Below are positions 8,485 through 17,667 of a stretch of DNA of 64,000 bases, in pieces. How positions within the stretch are numbered: the stretch's first letter is position 1; each line of letters opens with the position of its first letter. The position numbers and the translations under genes were made by a program. The stretch is from NCBI GenBank assembly GCA_900472925.1, contig UCJU01000003.1, positions 83,685 through 147,684 of the forward strand. Direction: 5' to 3'. The notes below the pieces were generated by a model that had not been told where the DNA came from, ran no database searches, and saw nothing but the letters and a program-made list of their open reading frames with translations. The stretch is from Hyphomicrobiales bacterium. GTDB lineage: Bacteria > Pseudomonadota > Alphaproteobacteria > Rhizobiales > Rhizobiaceae.

Positions 8485-9648
8485 TCAGGCTTTCGGGTGT
8501 AGCCTGGCCTCTTGCCGATGCCACCACCACCCGTCTAAATCCTTGTAATGTGCAAAGAAGTTTCGCAATGCTTCATGAGCACTCGTGGGATCGACGGGTT
8601 CCCCCCGATAATATGGTCGAAAGCAGTCCAAGGAATCGATATTGCCCTGAGACTCAAATGGTTCGGTTGGGCCCAAGACGCGGAAGCTGGCAGCATCAGC
8701 GCCTTCGATCCTCTCTCTGCGATCCATGTACCAAACGATTTTTCCATCGGTGGCGTATTCATGTCCGAGCAACCGGAAAGATTTAGCGTCAGCTTTGCGA
8801 ATAATAGAGCCGAAGTGATAGACCTTCTCGCGATCACGGGCATATCTGCTGTTTTCGATCAGAAAGTCGCAAGTAAAGTGGTGATTATTCAGCCTGATGT
8901 CTGGAAGAACATGAAATGCATCGGGGCTTTTCGTTTTGAGCGTCTTTCCTGTTATGTAGTAGGCTGCATTGCAATCTTTTGCGTAATGGAGATTGACCAT
9001 GCGGAAGCTCGGGGCGTCAGCGCCTTCGACGATATACCAGTAAACTCTAACTCTTCGACCGTTCAGCTCGCCCTGACCGTAAATATGGTTTTTGTCACGT
9101 AGCCACCTCCCACCGACCCATTCGAAGCTCGATGCATCAACCGGCAATCGACTGCCGTCCTTTTGCAACAAAGGCTGACCTCTGAAATAGACCGTGTTGC
9201 CGTCGTGAAAATAATGGAAAAGAGAAGCGTCCGGATGGGTTGCGACGTAGTGGGCTGCCCAGTCTAAATCCTTGAAAGGGCCGATATAGGGATTGCGCAG
9301 AGTTTTGTCCCTGATTGATGATGTCACCCGAAGCGTGATTTTTTCGCCATCCTTGCGCTGAATGTGCCATCGTGGCTTCAGGATATGGTCTACCACCTCG
9401 TCTTCTTTCAGCGGATCCAGGTAGGCGTCTTTTTCCCACTCCCCCATATCAGCGTGGAACCATCGGTATGCTTTGTGGAGCTTACCCCATTCTTCCTTGT
9501 TAACGCCGAGCAGCGGCAAGACCTCTTCCTCAGTGCGACCGCACTGTAGAAAAACGAAGGCGGCCATGTAGGCGTCATAGGGAATGAGGACAATGGTTTT
9601 GCCATTGGTCTCGATATCGATGCGCTCGATAGAATTGGCTTTACTCAC
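8485..9648 (-). CDS. DKNYY-repeat protein
   Basis: About 387 residues with several copies of the DKNYY-type beta unit in the C-terminal half: DKNHIYGQG, KDCNAAYYITGK, DREKVYHFG and TDGKIVWYM, each followed by a 'DAxSFxxL' segment. Such repeats are found in surface or secreted proteins of unknown function, but no signal peptide is visible here. The N-terminal ~100 residues are a distinct acidic region. I chose GTG 9648 (VSKANSIERI), with AAAGG nine bases upstream; a TTG at 9687 is less likely. It may bind or sense something via its repeats. Confidence 0.75.
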   Translation of the reverse strand: MSKANSIERIDIETNGKTIVLIPYDAYMAAFVFLQCGRTEEEVLPLLGVNKEEWGKLHKAYRWFHADMGEWEKDAYLDPLKEDEVVDHILKPRWHIQRKDGEKITLRVTSSIRDKTLRNPYIGPFKDLDWAAHYVATHPDASLFHYFHDGNTVYFRGQPLLQKDGSRLPVDASSFEWVGGRWLRDKNHIYGQGELNGRRVRVYWYIVEGADAPSFRMVNLHYAKDCNAAYYITGKTLKTKSPDAFHVLPDIRLNNHHFTCDFLIENSRYARDREKVYHFGSIIRKADAKSFRLLGHEYATDGKIVWYMDRRERIEGADAASFRVLGPTEPFESQGNIDSLDCFRPYYRGEPVDPTSAHEALRNFFAHYKDLDGWWWHRQEARLHPKA

Positions 9649-10109
9649 AATTGTGCGCCTTTCCCTTTGCGGAAGGTGAACAGCCAACGAAATATAAAAA
9701 ATGGCTCAGTGGATGTGAACCATATTTTTATCAGCGCCGGTCTAGCTTCAGCAGCGCATTGCGCAGTGCCGTTTTGATCACAATGCAGCGCACAATGATT
9801 TTTTGCTGCATGTGCTCTTGTTCATCTGCCGTTCATCTGGCAGAGTTGGGTCATCGATTTGCGGTCGCCAAGGCACCTTGCAAATCCGTCGTGCGTTGCG
9901 CACGGCCCGGCTTTTAGCCCCCAGTTTCAGCTCTCCATTCGGCATTGTCGAGTATTTCGACATGCCGAATGATCAACACCGTGTCCATCATCGCTGGTGC
10001 GGTCTGCCAACTCGGGATGTGTGGTCATTCCATCGTCCAAAGCCGAACAAGGCGCGTCATTGTCCCTCCCAGCAATGATGCGCCTCCCAAAGCTCGAGGA
10101 ACAGAAATC
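9649..10109. other. Divergent intergenic region with a long hairpin
   Basis: This 461-base gap carries the promoters of the DKNYY gene (reverse) and of the outer-membrane-like gene (forward). Apart from the inverted repeat at 9936-9971, I see no supported gene. Confidence 0.5.
9936..9971. repeat. Inverted repeat / hairpin
   Basis: CATTCGGCATTGTCGA pairs with TCGACATGCCGAATG around a short loop, about 15 bp with one bulged T. No T-run follows on either strand, so it is not a simple terminator. It may be a REP-like element or a 5' UTR structure. Confidence 0.6.
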
Positions 10110-10763
10110 ATGTTTCAGAAATTGAGCGGCATTGTTATCGCCGCGCTCGCCATCGGCTTCTCCACTAGTACCGTCCATGCGCAGGAGCGTGGCCTTATCT
10201 GGTCACCGGCCAAGAATTCCGACACGTCCTACTCTGCGCGGATCGGTGCGAAACTTCCGACCCAGACACCTATCCGGGCAGGCCTCGAAATGGGCATGAA
10301 TGCTTCTGATGGTGGCGCGCTGGTTGATACGCCGGTAAAATTCTGGGGAACTGTCACGCTCTTGTCCTCGAACCTGCCGGGTGCAAAAGTCGCTGGAGAT
10401 ATCGGTGTGTTGATGAATGCGCTAACGGGTTCCAGCGCCTGGACGATGACGACATCGCAGAAACGTATTGCGACACCGGAGCTTGATTTTGAATCCAACC
10501 GCAACGTGACGGTTCGCTACGATGGCACGGCCCAGCAGTGGAGTGGACTCGATGTGTCGCAATCCCTGCGGTTGACCCGCTCGGCAACCGGCACCGCATT
10601 CGTGTTAACGGGTGCCAGTCGCGATACGTTCGATGATTTTACCTCGACGGTCGGCTTGGAACAGAAGCTGGGGGAGAACCTGACGCTCTCCGGCAATCTC
10701 GACCAGGGTTATCAGGACCGGTTTCGTCCGTCCGTCAGCGCCCGCTACAATATTCATTGGTAG
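10110..10763 (+). CDS. Probable outer-membrane or periplasmic beta-rich protein
   Basis: 217 residues. GAGGAA precedes ATG 10110, which begins a Sec signal peptide (MFQKLSGIVIAALAIGFSTS, cleaved around VHA). The mature part alternates polar and hydrophobic residues and ends in ARYNIHW, a terminal aromatic as in many outer-membrane barrels. That points to a small beta-barrel or barrel-associated protein. I cannot name the family. Confidence 0.7.
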   Translation: MFQKLSGIVIAALAIGFSTSTVHAQERGLIWSPAKNSDTSYSARIGAKLPTQTPIRAGLEMGMNASDGGALVDTPVKFWGTVTLLSSNLPGAKVAGDIGVLMNALTGSSAWTMTTSQKRIATPELDFESNRNVTVRYDGTAQQWSGLDVSQSLRLTRSATGTAFVLTGASRDTFDDFTSTVGLEQKLGENLTLSGNLDQGYQDRFRPSVSARYNIHW

Positions 10764-10781
10764 GGGCGCTGCGAAGGGTGT

Positions 10782-12194
10782 TCAGACGGTTTCGTTCTTC
10801 TTTATATCGCCCATCCGGTTCCACGCATCGAGACCCGCAATCTTGTAAGCTTCGGCAAGCGTTGGATAGTTGAAGGTGTTTTCCACGAAATACTCCACCG
10901 TTCCCTTTAGGTTGAGGACGGCCTGTCCGATATGGACAAGTTCGGTCGCACCTTCACCGACGATATGCACGCCTAAAAGCCTGCGCGTCTTCAGCGAGAA
11001 GATGAGTTTCAAGAGGCCGGTGTCCAGCCCCATGATGTGGCCGCGGGATGTCTCACGGAAGCGCGCGATGCCGCATTCATAGGCAATGCCGCGTTCCTTC
11101 ATCTCTTCTTCAGTCAGGCCGCAGGTGGAGATTTCCGGCACGGCATAGATGCCGTAAGGGAAATATTTCTGCGGTTCCATGCCGATGGCACCGACGGCAA
11201 CGCGCGCGGCAATCCGTCCCTGTTCCATCGAGGTGGAGGCAAGGCTTGGAAAGCCGATGACATCGCCGGCTGCGAAGATGCCCGGCACCGAGGTCTCGAA
11301 CGTCTCGGGATTGACCGAAAGGCGGCCGCGATTGTCTGCGGTCAGGCCCGCTGCGGCAAGATTGAGGGTATCCGTGGCGCCGATTCGACCAGCGGCGAAC
11401 AACACCATTTCCGTCGTCAGCGTGCGTCCGCTATCGAGTGTCAGCATGACCTTGCCTTCCGGCGTATGCTCGACCTTATCGGCTTTCTGGCCCAGCAACA
11501 GCTTCATGTTGCGGTCTCGCAGCTGGTAGATGAAGTCCTCGACGATTTCCTTGTCGATGAAATCGAGCATTGTCGGCTTCGGGTCGATAATGGTGACGGC
11601 GGTATCGAGTGCGCTGAAAATCGTCGCATATTCGATTCCGATAACGCCGGCACCGATGACGACCATGGAACGCGGCAGCTTTTGCAGTTCCAGCAGTTCA
11701 TCGCTGTCGATGACGGTCTTTCCGTCGAATGGCATGTAATCCGGGCGGAAGGGGCGGGTACCGACCGCCAGCAGAATGCTCTTGCCCTTGACGTGGATGA
11801 TCTCGCCATCGTCCTTCGTGACTTCCATCGTATCAGGCGTGACGAAAGCCGCCTTGCCTCGAATGTGAGTGACGCGATTGCGTGCGAACTGGTGTTCCAG
11901 AACTTCGACCTCATGGTCGAGCGTGATGAGCAGGCGGCGACGCAAGTCTTCCGCGCTGATTTCCTGCTTTACGCGGTAAGAGCGACCATAAAAGCCGCGT
12001 TCGCGCCAGCCGGAAAGATTGAGCGCGGTTTCGCGCATCGTCTTGGAGGGTATGGTGCCGGTGTGAACCGAGACGCCGCCGACACGGCTGCCCTTTTCGA
12101 TGACCAGGACCGTTTTATCAAGTTTGGCAGCCTGAATGGCGGCACGTCTGCCAGCGGGACCGCTACCGACAACAACAAGATCATATTGGTTCAT
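10782..12194 (-). CDS. sthA: Soluble pyridine nucleotide transhydrogenase
   Basis: A 470-residue FAD flavoprotein that passes reducing equivalents between NADPH and NAD. The N-terminal FAD Rossmann motif is GSGPAGRRAA; the second nucleotide motif is GAGVIGIEYA. Where dihydrolipoamide dehydrogenase has a redox CxxxxC pair, this protein has GGVSVHTGTIPSK with no cysteines, which identifies SthA rather than Lpd. The C-terminal dimerisation domain is complete. Start ATG 12194 lies directly before NQYDLVVVGSG. It ends convergent with the outer-membrane-like gene. Confidence 0.93.
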   Translation of the reverse strand: MNQYDLVVVGSGPAGRRAAIQAAKLDKTVLVIEKGSRVGGVSVHTGTIPSKTMRETALNLSGWRERGFYGRSYRVKQEISAEDLRRRLLITLDHEVEVLEHQFARNRVTHIRGKAAFVTPDTMEVTKDDGEIIHVKGKSILLAVGTRPFRPDYMPFDGKTVIDSDELLELQKLPRSMVVIGAGVIGIEYATIFSALDTAVTIIDPKPTMLDFIDKEIVEDFIYQLRDRNMKLLLGQKADKVEHTPEGKVMLTLDSGRTLTTEMVLFAAGRIGATDTLNLAAAGLTADNRGRLSVNPETFETSVPGIFAAGDVIGFPSLASTSMEQGRIAARVAVGAIGMEPQKYFPYGIYAVPEISTCGLTEEEMKERGIAYECGIARFRETSRGHIMGLDTGLLKLIFSLKTRRLLGVHIVGEGATELVHIGQAVLNLKGTVEYFVENTFNYPTLAEAYKIAGLDAWNRMGDIKKNETV

Positions 12195-12437
12195 GAAGAA
12201 AACCCCGGGACAGAATTCGATGGCCGGACTGAACGTTTCCAGCGCGGAGGCGTCGCTGCTCGGAAAAGCGTTATGCCATCCTGATACGGAACTGATTCCC
12301 GCGTCGCCGCACCAAGAGTGCAATGCAACAAATGCCCACGTCAATCTGTAGCGGAAGAATCTGACGGATTCGTAACCAATGCAGAAAAAGGCGCAAAAAG
12401 ACCATCGTTTACGAAAGAACTGTTGCCGTGGTGCAAG

Positions 12438-12977
12438 TCACGTCAAATCATTGCCCGTTTCCCGGCGCGTATGGAGCTTGGCTATCTCTTCCCTCAGTGC
12501 TGCCAATTCGGCAATGACCTTTCCGTCGATCTTCTCGTGGAGCGACAAGACCTCCAGTTCCGACTTGAGGTTGACCTCGTAATCCTTCGCCGCCTCGAAA
12601 CGGTCACGCATGCCTTGGCGGTTCTGCGACATCATGATGATCGGCGCCTGAATGGCTGCCAGCATGGAGAGAATAAGATTGAGAAAGACGAAGGGGTAGG
12701 GGTCGAAAGCCTGCGTCGTCATCACCACTGTGTTGATGACTGCCCAGACGACCAGAAATATCATGAAGCTGATGATGAAGCCCCATGAGCCGCCGACACG
12801 TGCGATGCCATCAGCAAGCCGTTCGCCAAAGGTGGAGTTCTTCGAAAATGCGGCGTTCGTGTCTGTCGAAATGAGTTTTCTCTGATGTGCGACGTCGAGA
12901 ATGTGCCGCTCGACATCTCCGATCTGTTTGGACGACCGTTTGAAATGAGAGGCGATATAGTCGGGGATAGCAGGCAT
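12438..12977 (-). CDS. DUF1003 membrane protein
   Basis: 179 residues with two membrane helices in the centre (IISFMIFLVVWAVINTVVM and a segment around FVFLNLILSMLAAIQAPIIMM), a 'MMSQNRQ' motif and a C-terminal coiled coil, the DUF1003 pattern. Start ATG 12977 has GGAG about nine bases upstream, while longer upstream reading lacks a ribosome site and is hydrophobic in an atypical way. Function unknown; inner membrane. Confidence 0.85.
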   Translation of the reverse strand: MPAIPDYIASHFKRSSKQIGDVERHILDVAHQRKLISTDTNAAFSKNSTFGERLADGIARVGGSWGFIISFMIFLVVWAVINTVVMTTQAFDPYPFVFLNLILSMLAAIQAPIIMMSQNRQGMRDRFEAAKDYEVNLKSELEVLSLHEKIDGKVIAELAALREEIAKLHTRRETGNDLT

Positions 12978-13162
12978 TTTTGGATCTCCAGCCAGACCTA
13001 GCGCCACCATGGGCGACAATCCGATAGTGTTGACGAGTAGCCGCGTAAATAGCGAACTCAAATGCATCGCTATCATGGCTATCGCCATCAGGTAGACGCG
13101 GATTCGGTTATTTTTGAGTGAGTTGAAAGGCGTGCGTTGCGCCGCCTGCGCAGCCACGGTAA

Positions 13163-14851
13163 ATGAGAGTCATGAGCCAAGTACACACTGATCCGAATGT
13201 ATTGCGAATTGCCGTTGGGCAGTTCAACCCCACCGTCGGCGATGTCGCGGGCAACCTTGCGCTTGCGCGGCAGGCCCGCGCCGACGCCACATCGCAGGGC
13301 GCCGATCTGCTGCTGCTGAGCGAGCTCTTCATCTCCGGCTACCCGCCGGAAGATCTGGTTCTGAAGCCTTCATTTCTGCAGTCCTGCCTGAAAGCCGTCG
13401 AGGAGCTTGCGGCTGAGACAGCCGATGGCGGGCCGGGCGTTATCATCGGCTTCCCCCGCCAGGGTGAAGCCGGGCGGCATAATTGCGTCGCACTTCTGGA
13501 TGGTGGCCGGATCGTTGCGTTGCGTGACAAGGTGGATCTGCCGAATTACGGCGAGTTCGATGAAAAACGCGTCTTTTCCGAAGGTTCGATTTCTGGCCCC
13601 TATAATTTCCGGGGTGTCCGAATCGGAATACCGATCTGCGAAGAAATCTGGAATGACCTCGGCGTGTGTGAAACGCTGGCCGAGAGCGGTGCCGAAATTC
13701 TGCTGGTGCCGAATGGTTCGCCCTATTATCGCGGCAAGGTGGACGTGCGCCATCAGGTCGCTCTTCGACAGGTGATCGAGAGCGGATTGCCACTGGTGTT
13801 TGCCAATCAGGTCGGTGGCCAGGACGAACTCGTTTTCGATGGCGCGAGCTTCGCCTTCAATGCGGACAAAACACTGGCCTTCCAGATGAGCCAGTTCGAA
13901 TCCACCCTTGCAGTCACAGACTGGAAGCGGACCGAGAAGGGCTGGCATTGCAGTGAAGGGCCGTTTTCGCAAATCCCCGAAGGAGAGGAGGCCGATTACC
14001 GCGCCTGCATGCTGGGCTTCCGTGACTACGTCAACAAGAACGGCTTCAAAAGCGTGGTTTTGGGACTGTCCGGTGGTATCGATTCTGCCATCTGCGCGGC
14101 GATTGCCGTGGATGCGCTGGGTGAGGAGCGGGTGCGCTGCATCATGCTGCCCTATCGCTATACCTCTGAAGACTCGTTCAAGGATGCGGCCGATTGTGCC
14201 AAGGCGCTGGGTTGCCGTTACGATATCGTGCCGATTGCCGATCCAGTCGATGGCTTTCTGTCGTCGCTGGCTGAGATGTTCGAAGGAACCGACGAGGGCA
14301 TCACTGAAGAAAACCTGCAAAGCCGCGCACGCGGCACCATTCTCATGGCCATCTCGAACAAATTTGGCTCCATGGTTGTCACGACAGGCAACAAGTCCGA
14401 GATGTCGGTGGGTTACGCCACGCTTTACGGTGACATGAATGGCGGCTTTAACCCCATAAAAGACCTCTACAAGATGCAGGTCTACGCAATCTCCGCCTGG
14501 AGGAATGACAACGTGCCGCCGACGGCGCTTGGTCCATCCGGCGAAGTCATTCCCGCCAATATTATTTCCAAGGCACCATCGGCGGAACTACGGCCCAACC
14601 AGACCGACCAGGATTCATTGCCGCCTTATCCGGTACTCGACGATATTCTGGAATGCCTGGTGGAATTGGAAATGTCGGTGGAAGAGATCGTCGCCCGTGG
14701 ACACGATATCGCAACTGTCCACCGTATCGAGCACCTGCTTTATCTGGCTGAATACAAACGCCGCCAATCTGCACCGGGTGTGAAGATTACCAAAAAGAAT
14801 TTTGGCCGCGACCGCCGCTATCCGATCACCAACCGTTTCAGGGACAGATGA
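13163..14851 (+). CDS. nadE: Glutamine-dependent NAD+ synthetase
   Basis: Converts deamido-NAD to NAD with ATP and glutamine. Two domains in 562 residues: an N-terminal nitrilase-type glutaminase with the Glu-Lys-Cys triad (SELFISGYPPEDL, LRDKVDLPNYGEFDE, GIPICEEIWND), then the synthetase with the P-loop LGLSGGIDSAICAA. Start is ATG 13163 or 13172; neither ribosome site is strong. Its TGA overlaps the next ATG, so the small membrane protein is coupled. Confidence 0.95.
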   Translation: MRVMSQVHTDPNVLRIAVGQFNPTVGDVAGNLALARQARADATSQGADLLLLSELFISGYPPEDLVLKPSFLQSCLKAVEELAAETADGGPGVIIGFPRQGEAGRHNCVALLDGGRIVALRDKVDLPNYGEFDEKRVFSEGSISGPYNFRGVRIGIPICEEIWNDLGVCETLAESGAEILLVPNGSPYYRGKVDVRHQVALRQVIESGLPLVFANQVGGQDELVFDGASFAFNADKTLAFQMSQFESTLAVTDWKRTEKGWHCSEGPFSQIPEGEEADYRACMLGFRDYVNKNGFKSVVLGLSGGIDSAICAAIAVDALGEERVRCIMLPYRYTSEDSFKDAADCAKALGCRYDIVPIADPVDGFLSSLAEMFEGTDEGITEENLQSRARGTILMAISNKFGSMVVTTGNKSEMSVGYATLYGDMNGGFNPIKDLYKMQVYAISAWRNDNVPPTALGPSGEVIPANIISKAPSAELRPNQTDQDSLPPYPVLDDILECLVELEMSVEEIVARGHDIATVHRIEHLLYLAEYKRRQSAPGVKITKKNFGRDRRYPITNRFRDR

Positions 14852-15171
14852 TGGAGAGTAATTGCTCGATAGACATTGAGTTCACGGAAGAGGAGCGACG
14901 ATACATCCAGATCATGGCGCTACAATCGGAAAAGTTCTCTGCCTCTGCTCGCATATTATACAATATCGTATTTTATCTCCCGGCAGTTGCCTTGGGGATT
15001 TACGGGATTTTCGATGGAAGCTTCAAGACAGTCGGTGTCGCTTTTGTAACGCTTGTCTGTAGCATGGCGTATGCTTTTGCCGCAGAATTTCATGAAGCTC
15101 GCTACACGAGGCTGGCCCACTCTATCTTCAGAAAAATGTGGGCGAGGATGAAAAATGCGCAGCAAAATTAA
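14848..15171 (+). CDS. Small two-helix membrane protein
   Basis: 107 residues with two central membrane helices (around ILYNIVFYLPAVALGIYGIF and TVGVAFVTLVCSMAYAFAA) flanked by charged ends. The N-terminal acidic segment and C-terminal basic helix resemble SLATT-like membrane modules, but this is only a loose impression. ATG 14848 overlaps the nadE stop (ATGA), so it is translated with nadE. Function unknown. Confidence 0.7.
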   Translation: MMESNCSIDIEFTEEERRYIQIMALQSEKFSASARILYNIVFYLPAVALGIYGIFDGSFKTVGVAFVTLVCSMAYAFAAEFHEARYTRLAHSIFRKMWARMKNAQQN

Positions 15172-15214
15172 TGTCGCCACTGCTTGGTAGGCAGGGTGAA
15201 CTTCGAGGAGTTTT

Positions 15215-16042
15215 ATGCGTAGTTCCGTTGAAATCTTCAACATCCGCACCCGTCAAAACCGGGTGGTGTGGCAGACACCGGAACTGTTCGAAGCGCCGAA
15301 CTGGTCGCCTGATGGAGCCTATCTGCTTCTGAACAGCGAAGGCTCTCTGTTTCGGCTGTCACTGGCCGGTGATGCGGCGCCTTCAAGGCTGCATACGGGC
15401 TTTGCGAACCAATGCAACAACGACCACGGCATATCGCCGGATGGATCGATGGTTGCGATCTCAGATAAGGTAGAATTCGGAAAGACCGCGATCTATCTCC
15501 TGCCGTCTGCGGGTGGCGATCCGAAGTTGATGACGCACAACCTGCCGTCCTATTGGCATGGGTGGTCTCCCGATGGAAAAAGCTTTACCTATTGCGGCAT
15601 TCGCGATCAGGTCTTTGATATCTATTCGATGGATGTCGAGACAGCGACGGAGACACGTCTGACGCGTGGCGAGGGACGCAATGACGGGCCGGACTATTCG
15701 GCAGATGGGCAGTGGATATATTTCAATTCCAGTCGCACCGGTCGCATGCAAATCTGGCGTGTGCGGGTGGATGGCTCGGCGGTCGAGCGCGTGACCGACA
15801 GCCAATATGGCGACTGGTTTCCGCATCCGTCACCGAGGGGTGACAAAGTGGTTTTCGTTTCCTACGACGCAGATGTCTTCGATCATCCCCGCGATCTCGA
15901 TGTGCGCGTGCGCATGATGGATACGGATGGTGGGAATGTGGAAACGTTGTTCGAACTCTTCGGCGGGCAGGGAACGATGAATTCTCCCAACTGGTCACCC
16001 GATGGTGACGCGTTCGCTTATGTCAGGTATTTTCCTGCGTAG
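15215..16042 (+). CDS. TolB-like beta-propeller protein
   Basis: 275 residues made of repeating WD40-like/PD40 blades with the 'SPDG' signature (NWSPDGAYLLL, ISPDGSMVA, WSPDGKSFTY, YSADGQWIYF, NWSPDGDAFAY). GAGGAG lies five bases before the ATG. Unlike TolB it has no signal peptide, so it is probably cytoplasmic. Propellers of this type bind proteins or small ligands; the role is unknown. Confidence 0.85.
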   Translation: MRSSVEIFNIRTRQNRVVWQTPELFEAPNWSPDGAYLLLNSEGSLFRLSLAGDAAPSRLHTGFANQCNNDHGISPDGSMVAISDKVEFGKTAIYLLPSAGGDPKLMTHNLPSYWHGWSPDGKSFTYCGIRDQVFDIYSMDVETATETRLTRGEGRNDGPDYSADGQWIYFNSSRTGRMQIWRVRVDGSAVERVTDSQYGDWFPHPSPRGDKVVFVSYDADVFDHPRDLDVRVRMMDTDGGNVETLFELFGGQGTMNSPNWSPDGDAFAYVRYFPA

Positions 16043-16056
16043 AGTTTTCAAGGCAC

Positions 16057-16091
16057 AAAAAAGCCCGTCTGAAGATTGCTCCAGACGGGCC
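16057..16091. terminator. Terminator between the propeller gene and the small membrane gene
   Basis: GCCCGTCTG/CAGACGGGC with a ten-base loop; on the reverse strand it ends in six T's, so it mainly terminates the reverse gene at 16115. Confidence 0.8.
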
Positions 16092-16114
16092 TGATATCGA
16101 TCAATTCATTGTTC

Positions 16115-16282
16115 TTAGAACACTGCGAGATACTTCAGCAGGGAAATAATACCGATGATGATAACGATGACCTGTGCGATCTGCTTTGCGCTGCCGCCAA
16201 CGGGCAGGCGATTGATCAGCCAGAGAATGAGTACGATGACCAGAAATGTGATCAGAATACTAACGAGTGCGCCTGTAGCCAT
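16115..16282 (-). CDS. Thivi_2564-type small membrane protein (55 residues)
   Basis: The reverse frame encodes two hydrophobic helices joined by a short loop (LPVGGSAKQIAQ), matching the Thivi_2564 family layout. AGGAG lies eight bases before ATG 16282, and a reverse-strand terminator follows directly. Inner-membrane peptide; function unknown. Confidence 0.75.
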   Translation of the reverse strand: MATGALVSILITFLVIVLILWLINRLPVGGSAKQIAQVIVIIIGIISLLKYLAVF

Positions 16283-16407
16283 GTGTCCCAGCTCCTATTT
16301 ATAAATCTGTAACGGTCGATCACCGTTCCGTGAGTAAAAGCGCAAATCGGTGTTTTGGTTCCATTGTGCAAAATGTAATTTTCGAAAATAAAATATTAGG
16401 ATTTCGG

Positions 16408-16830
16408 ATGGGCGAATTCAGAGTGAAAAAGCGCGAGACCGGAGCGACCGCGACGCTGAAGCGCAACGGTCACCCAGCGCTCTCAACGCCAACAGGTGGC
16501 GCGCTTTCCGTCGTGACGGCTGCGTCGGAACCCGGCTTCAATCCGCTCGACCTTCTTTACGCATCGCTTTCTGCTTGCCTTGTGTTGAGCGCACGTATTG
16601 CCGCCAGCCAGATGGGCGTGCTTGACCGCTTCGAGAAAGCGGAGGCTAGCGTCACCGGTGAAAAGTCCGAAAGTGACACGGCGCGTATCACCCGCTTCGA
16701 CATAAGGCTGACGATATCGGGTGATTTCGATCAGGAGATGAAGCGGGCTATCGCGCACAAGGCGGAAGACATCTGCACCGTCAGCAATACGCTACGTGGC
16801 GAATCGCAGTTCAATCTCACCATCGACTGA
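16408..16830 (+). CDS. OsmC/Ohr family protein
   Basis: 140 residues of the OsmC fold, whose characterised members reduce organic hydroperoxides through two cysteines. Both are present: Cys in LSACLVLSAR and Cys in EDICTVSNTL. AGGA lies nine bases upstream of ATG 16408. It is closer to the general OsmC/YhfA-type group than to Ohr by its PLDLLYASLSAC segment. Substrate unknown. It is convergent with the deformylase-like gene. Confidence 0.85.
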   Translation: MGEFRVKKRETGATATLKRNGHPALSTPTGGALSVVTAASEPGFNPLDLLYASLSACLVLSARIAASQMGVLDRFEKAEASVTGEKSESDTARITRFDIRLTISGDFDQEMKRAIAHKAEDICTVSNTLRGESQFNLTID

Positions 16831-17322
16831 TCATCGTTTCGATTTCTCCCATTTGCGAATGAGCCTGTCACGCTTGAGTTTCGACAGGCGCTTTAGCCAG
16901 AAGATGCCGTCGAGCTGATCGATTTCGTGCTGGATGCAGATCGCGTGAAAGCCTTCTGCCGCTTCTTCGTGCCAGTGTCCGGATATATCCTGAAACCGAA
17001 CCTTTATTCTCGATGGGCGCTCAACCTCGTCTGTGAAGCCGGGCATAGAAACGCTGCCTTCCATGTGCCGCATCGTCTCTGCTGATGTATCCAGAACGCT
17101 TGGGTTGATATAGATGCAAACATCGCCGGGCTGCAGTTCCAGAACGAAAACGCGTTGAGCCACGCCAATATGTGCAGCCGTTATGCCAACGCCCGGCGCT
17201 GCGCGCATCGTTTCCAGCAAATCCTGGGCGAGTCTTGCCAGTTCAGGCCCGAATTCCGTTACGGGCTCGCAGTGAGATGCGAGTGCCGGGTGGGGATAGG
17301 TCACGATAGAACGAATTGCCAT
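16831..17322 (-). CDS. Peptide deformylase-like protein lacking two metal ligands
   Basis: A 163-residue PDF fold. Motif 1 is GVGITAAHIGV (family GxGLAA), motif 2 is EGSVSMPG (family EGCLS) and motif 3 is QHEIDQLDG (family HExDH). The metal ligand Cys90 is Ser and His136 is Gln, at exactly the E. coli numbering, while His132 and Glu133 remain. It should not hold Fe/Zn normally and is probably inactive as a deformylase. Start ATG 17322 (a GTG at 17332-17334 would add four residues). It is the third gene of a reverse operon with a winged-helix-like gene and an FdhF/YdeP-type molybdoenzyme. Confidence 0.85.
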   Translation of the reverse strand: MAIRSIVTYPHPALASHCEPVTEFGPELARLAQDLLETMRAAPGVGITAAHIGVAQRVFVLELQPGDVCIYINPSVLDTSAETMRHMEGSVSMPGFTDEVERPSRIKVRFQDISGHWHEEAAEGFHAICIQHEIDQLDGIFWLKRLSKLKRDRLIRKWEKSKR

Positions 17323-17334
17323 GGGACGTTGCAC

Positions 17335-17667
17335 TCATTCGATTTGGCTGAGCGACGGCTTCAGCACCAATTCCGACGCGGAAAGGGCCAGCGACAACGC
17401 CTTCTCGGTCAATTCCACCCATGTCCGCTGTGTGCGTGCATCGCGTTTGACGATAGTCAGAAACTGGCCGGACAGCGCATTGATTTCCCGTAGCACCAGC
17501 GCATGGGCTATGCCGAGCTTGTTGGAAAGGCTGCGGCTATCGCCACCAATGCCGAGGTGAACCGCTGCAATGAGCGCGGCCCCGGTGGCGTCGAGCGCGA
17601 CCGGGGCCGTCTTGCTGATCTGTTCCACGACGGCCATAAAGCGCGCGGCGGATTGATCTTCATTCAT
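17335..17667 (-). CDS. Small protein, possibly a MarR-like winged helix
   Basis: 110 residues, no membrane segment. The middle (SRSLSNKLGIAHALVLREINAL) looks like a helix-turn-helix, and the segment ending in VKRDARTQRTWVELTEKA looks like a wing plus recognition context, as in MarR-type proteins. Its ATG overlaps the molybdoenzyme stop by one base, so it is translationally coupled. It could be a regulator or an assembly partner of that enzyme. The family call is tentative. Confidence 0.6.
   Translation of the reverse strand: MNEDQSAARFMAVVEQISKTAPVALDATGAALIAAVHLGIGGDSRSLSNKLGIAHALVLREINALSGQFLTIVKRDARTQRTWVELTEKALSLALSASELVLKPSLSQIE

Noticed and set aside
11037-12284. A 415-codon forward frame over sthA
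   Set aside because: Antisense shadow of sthA with no recognised family.
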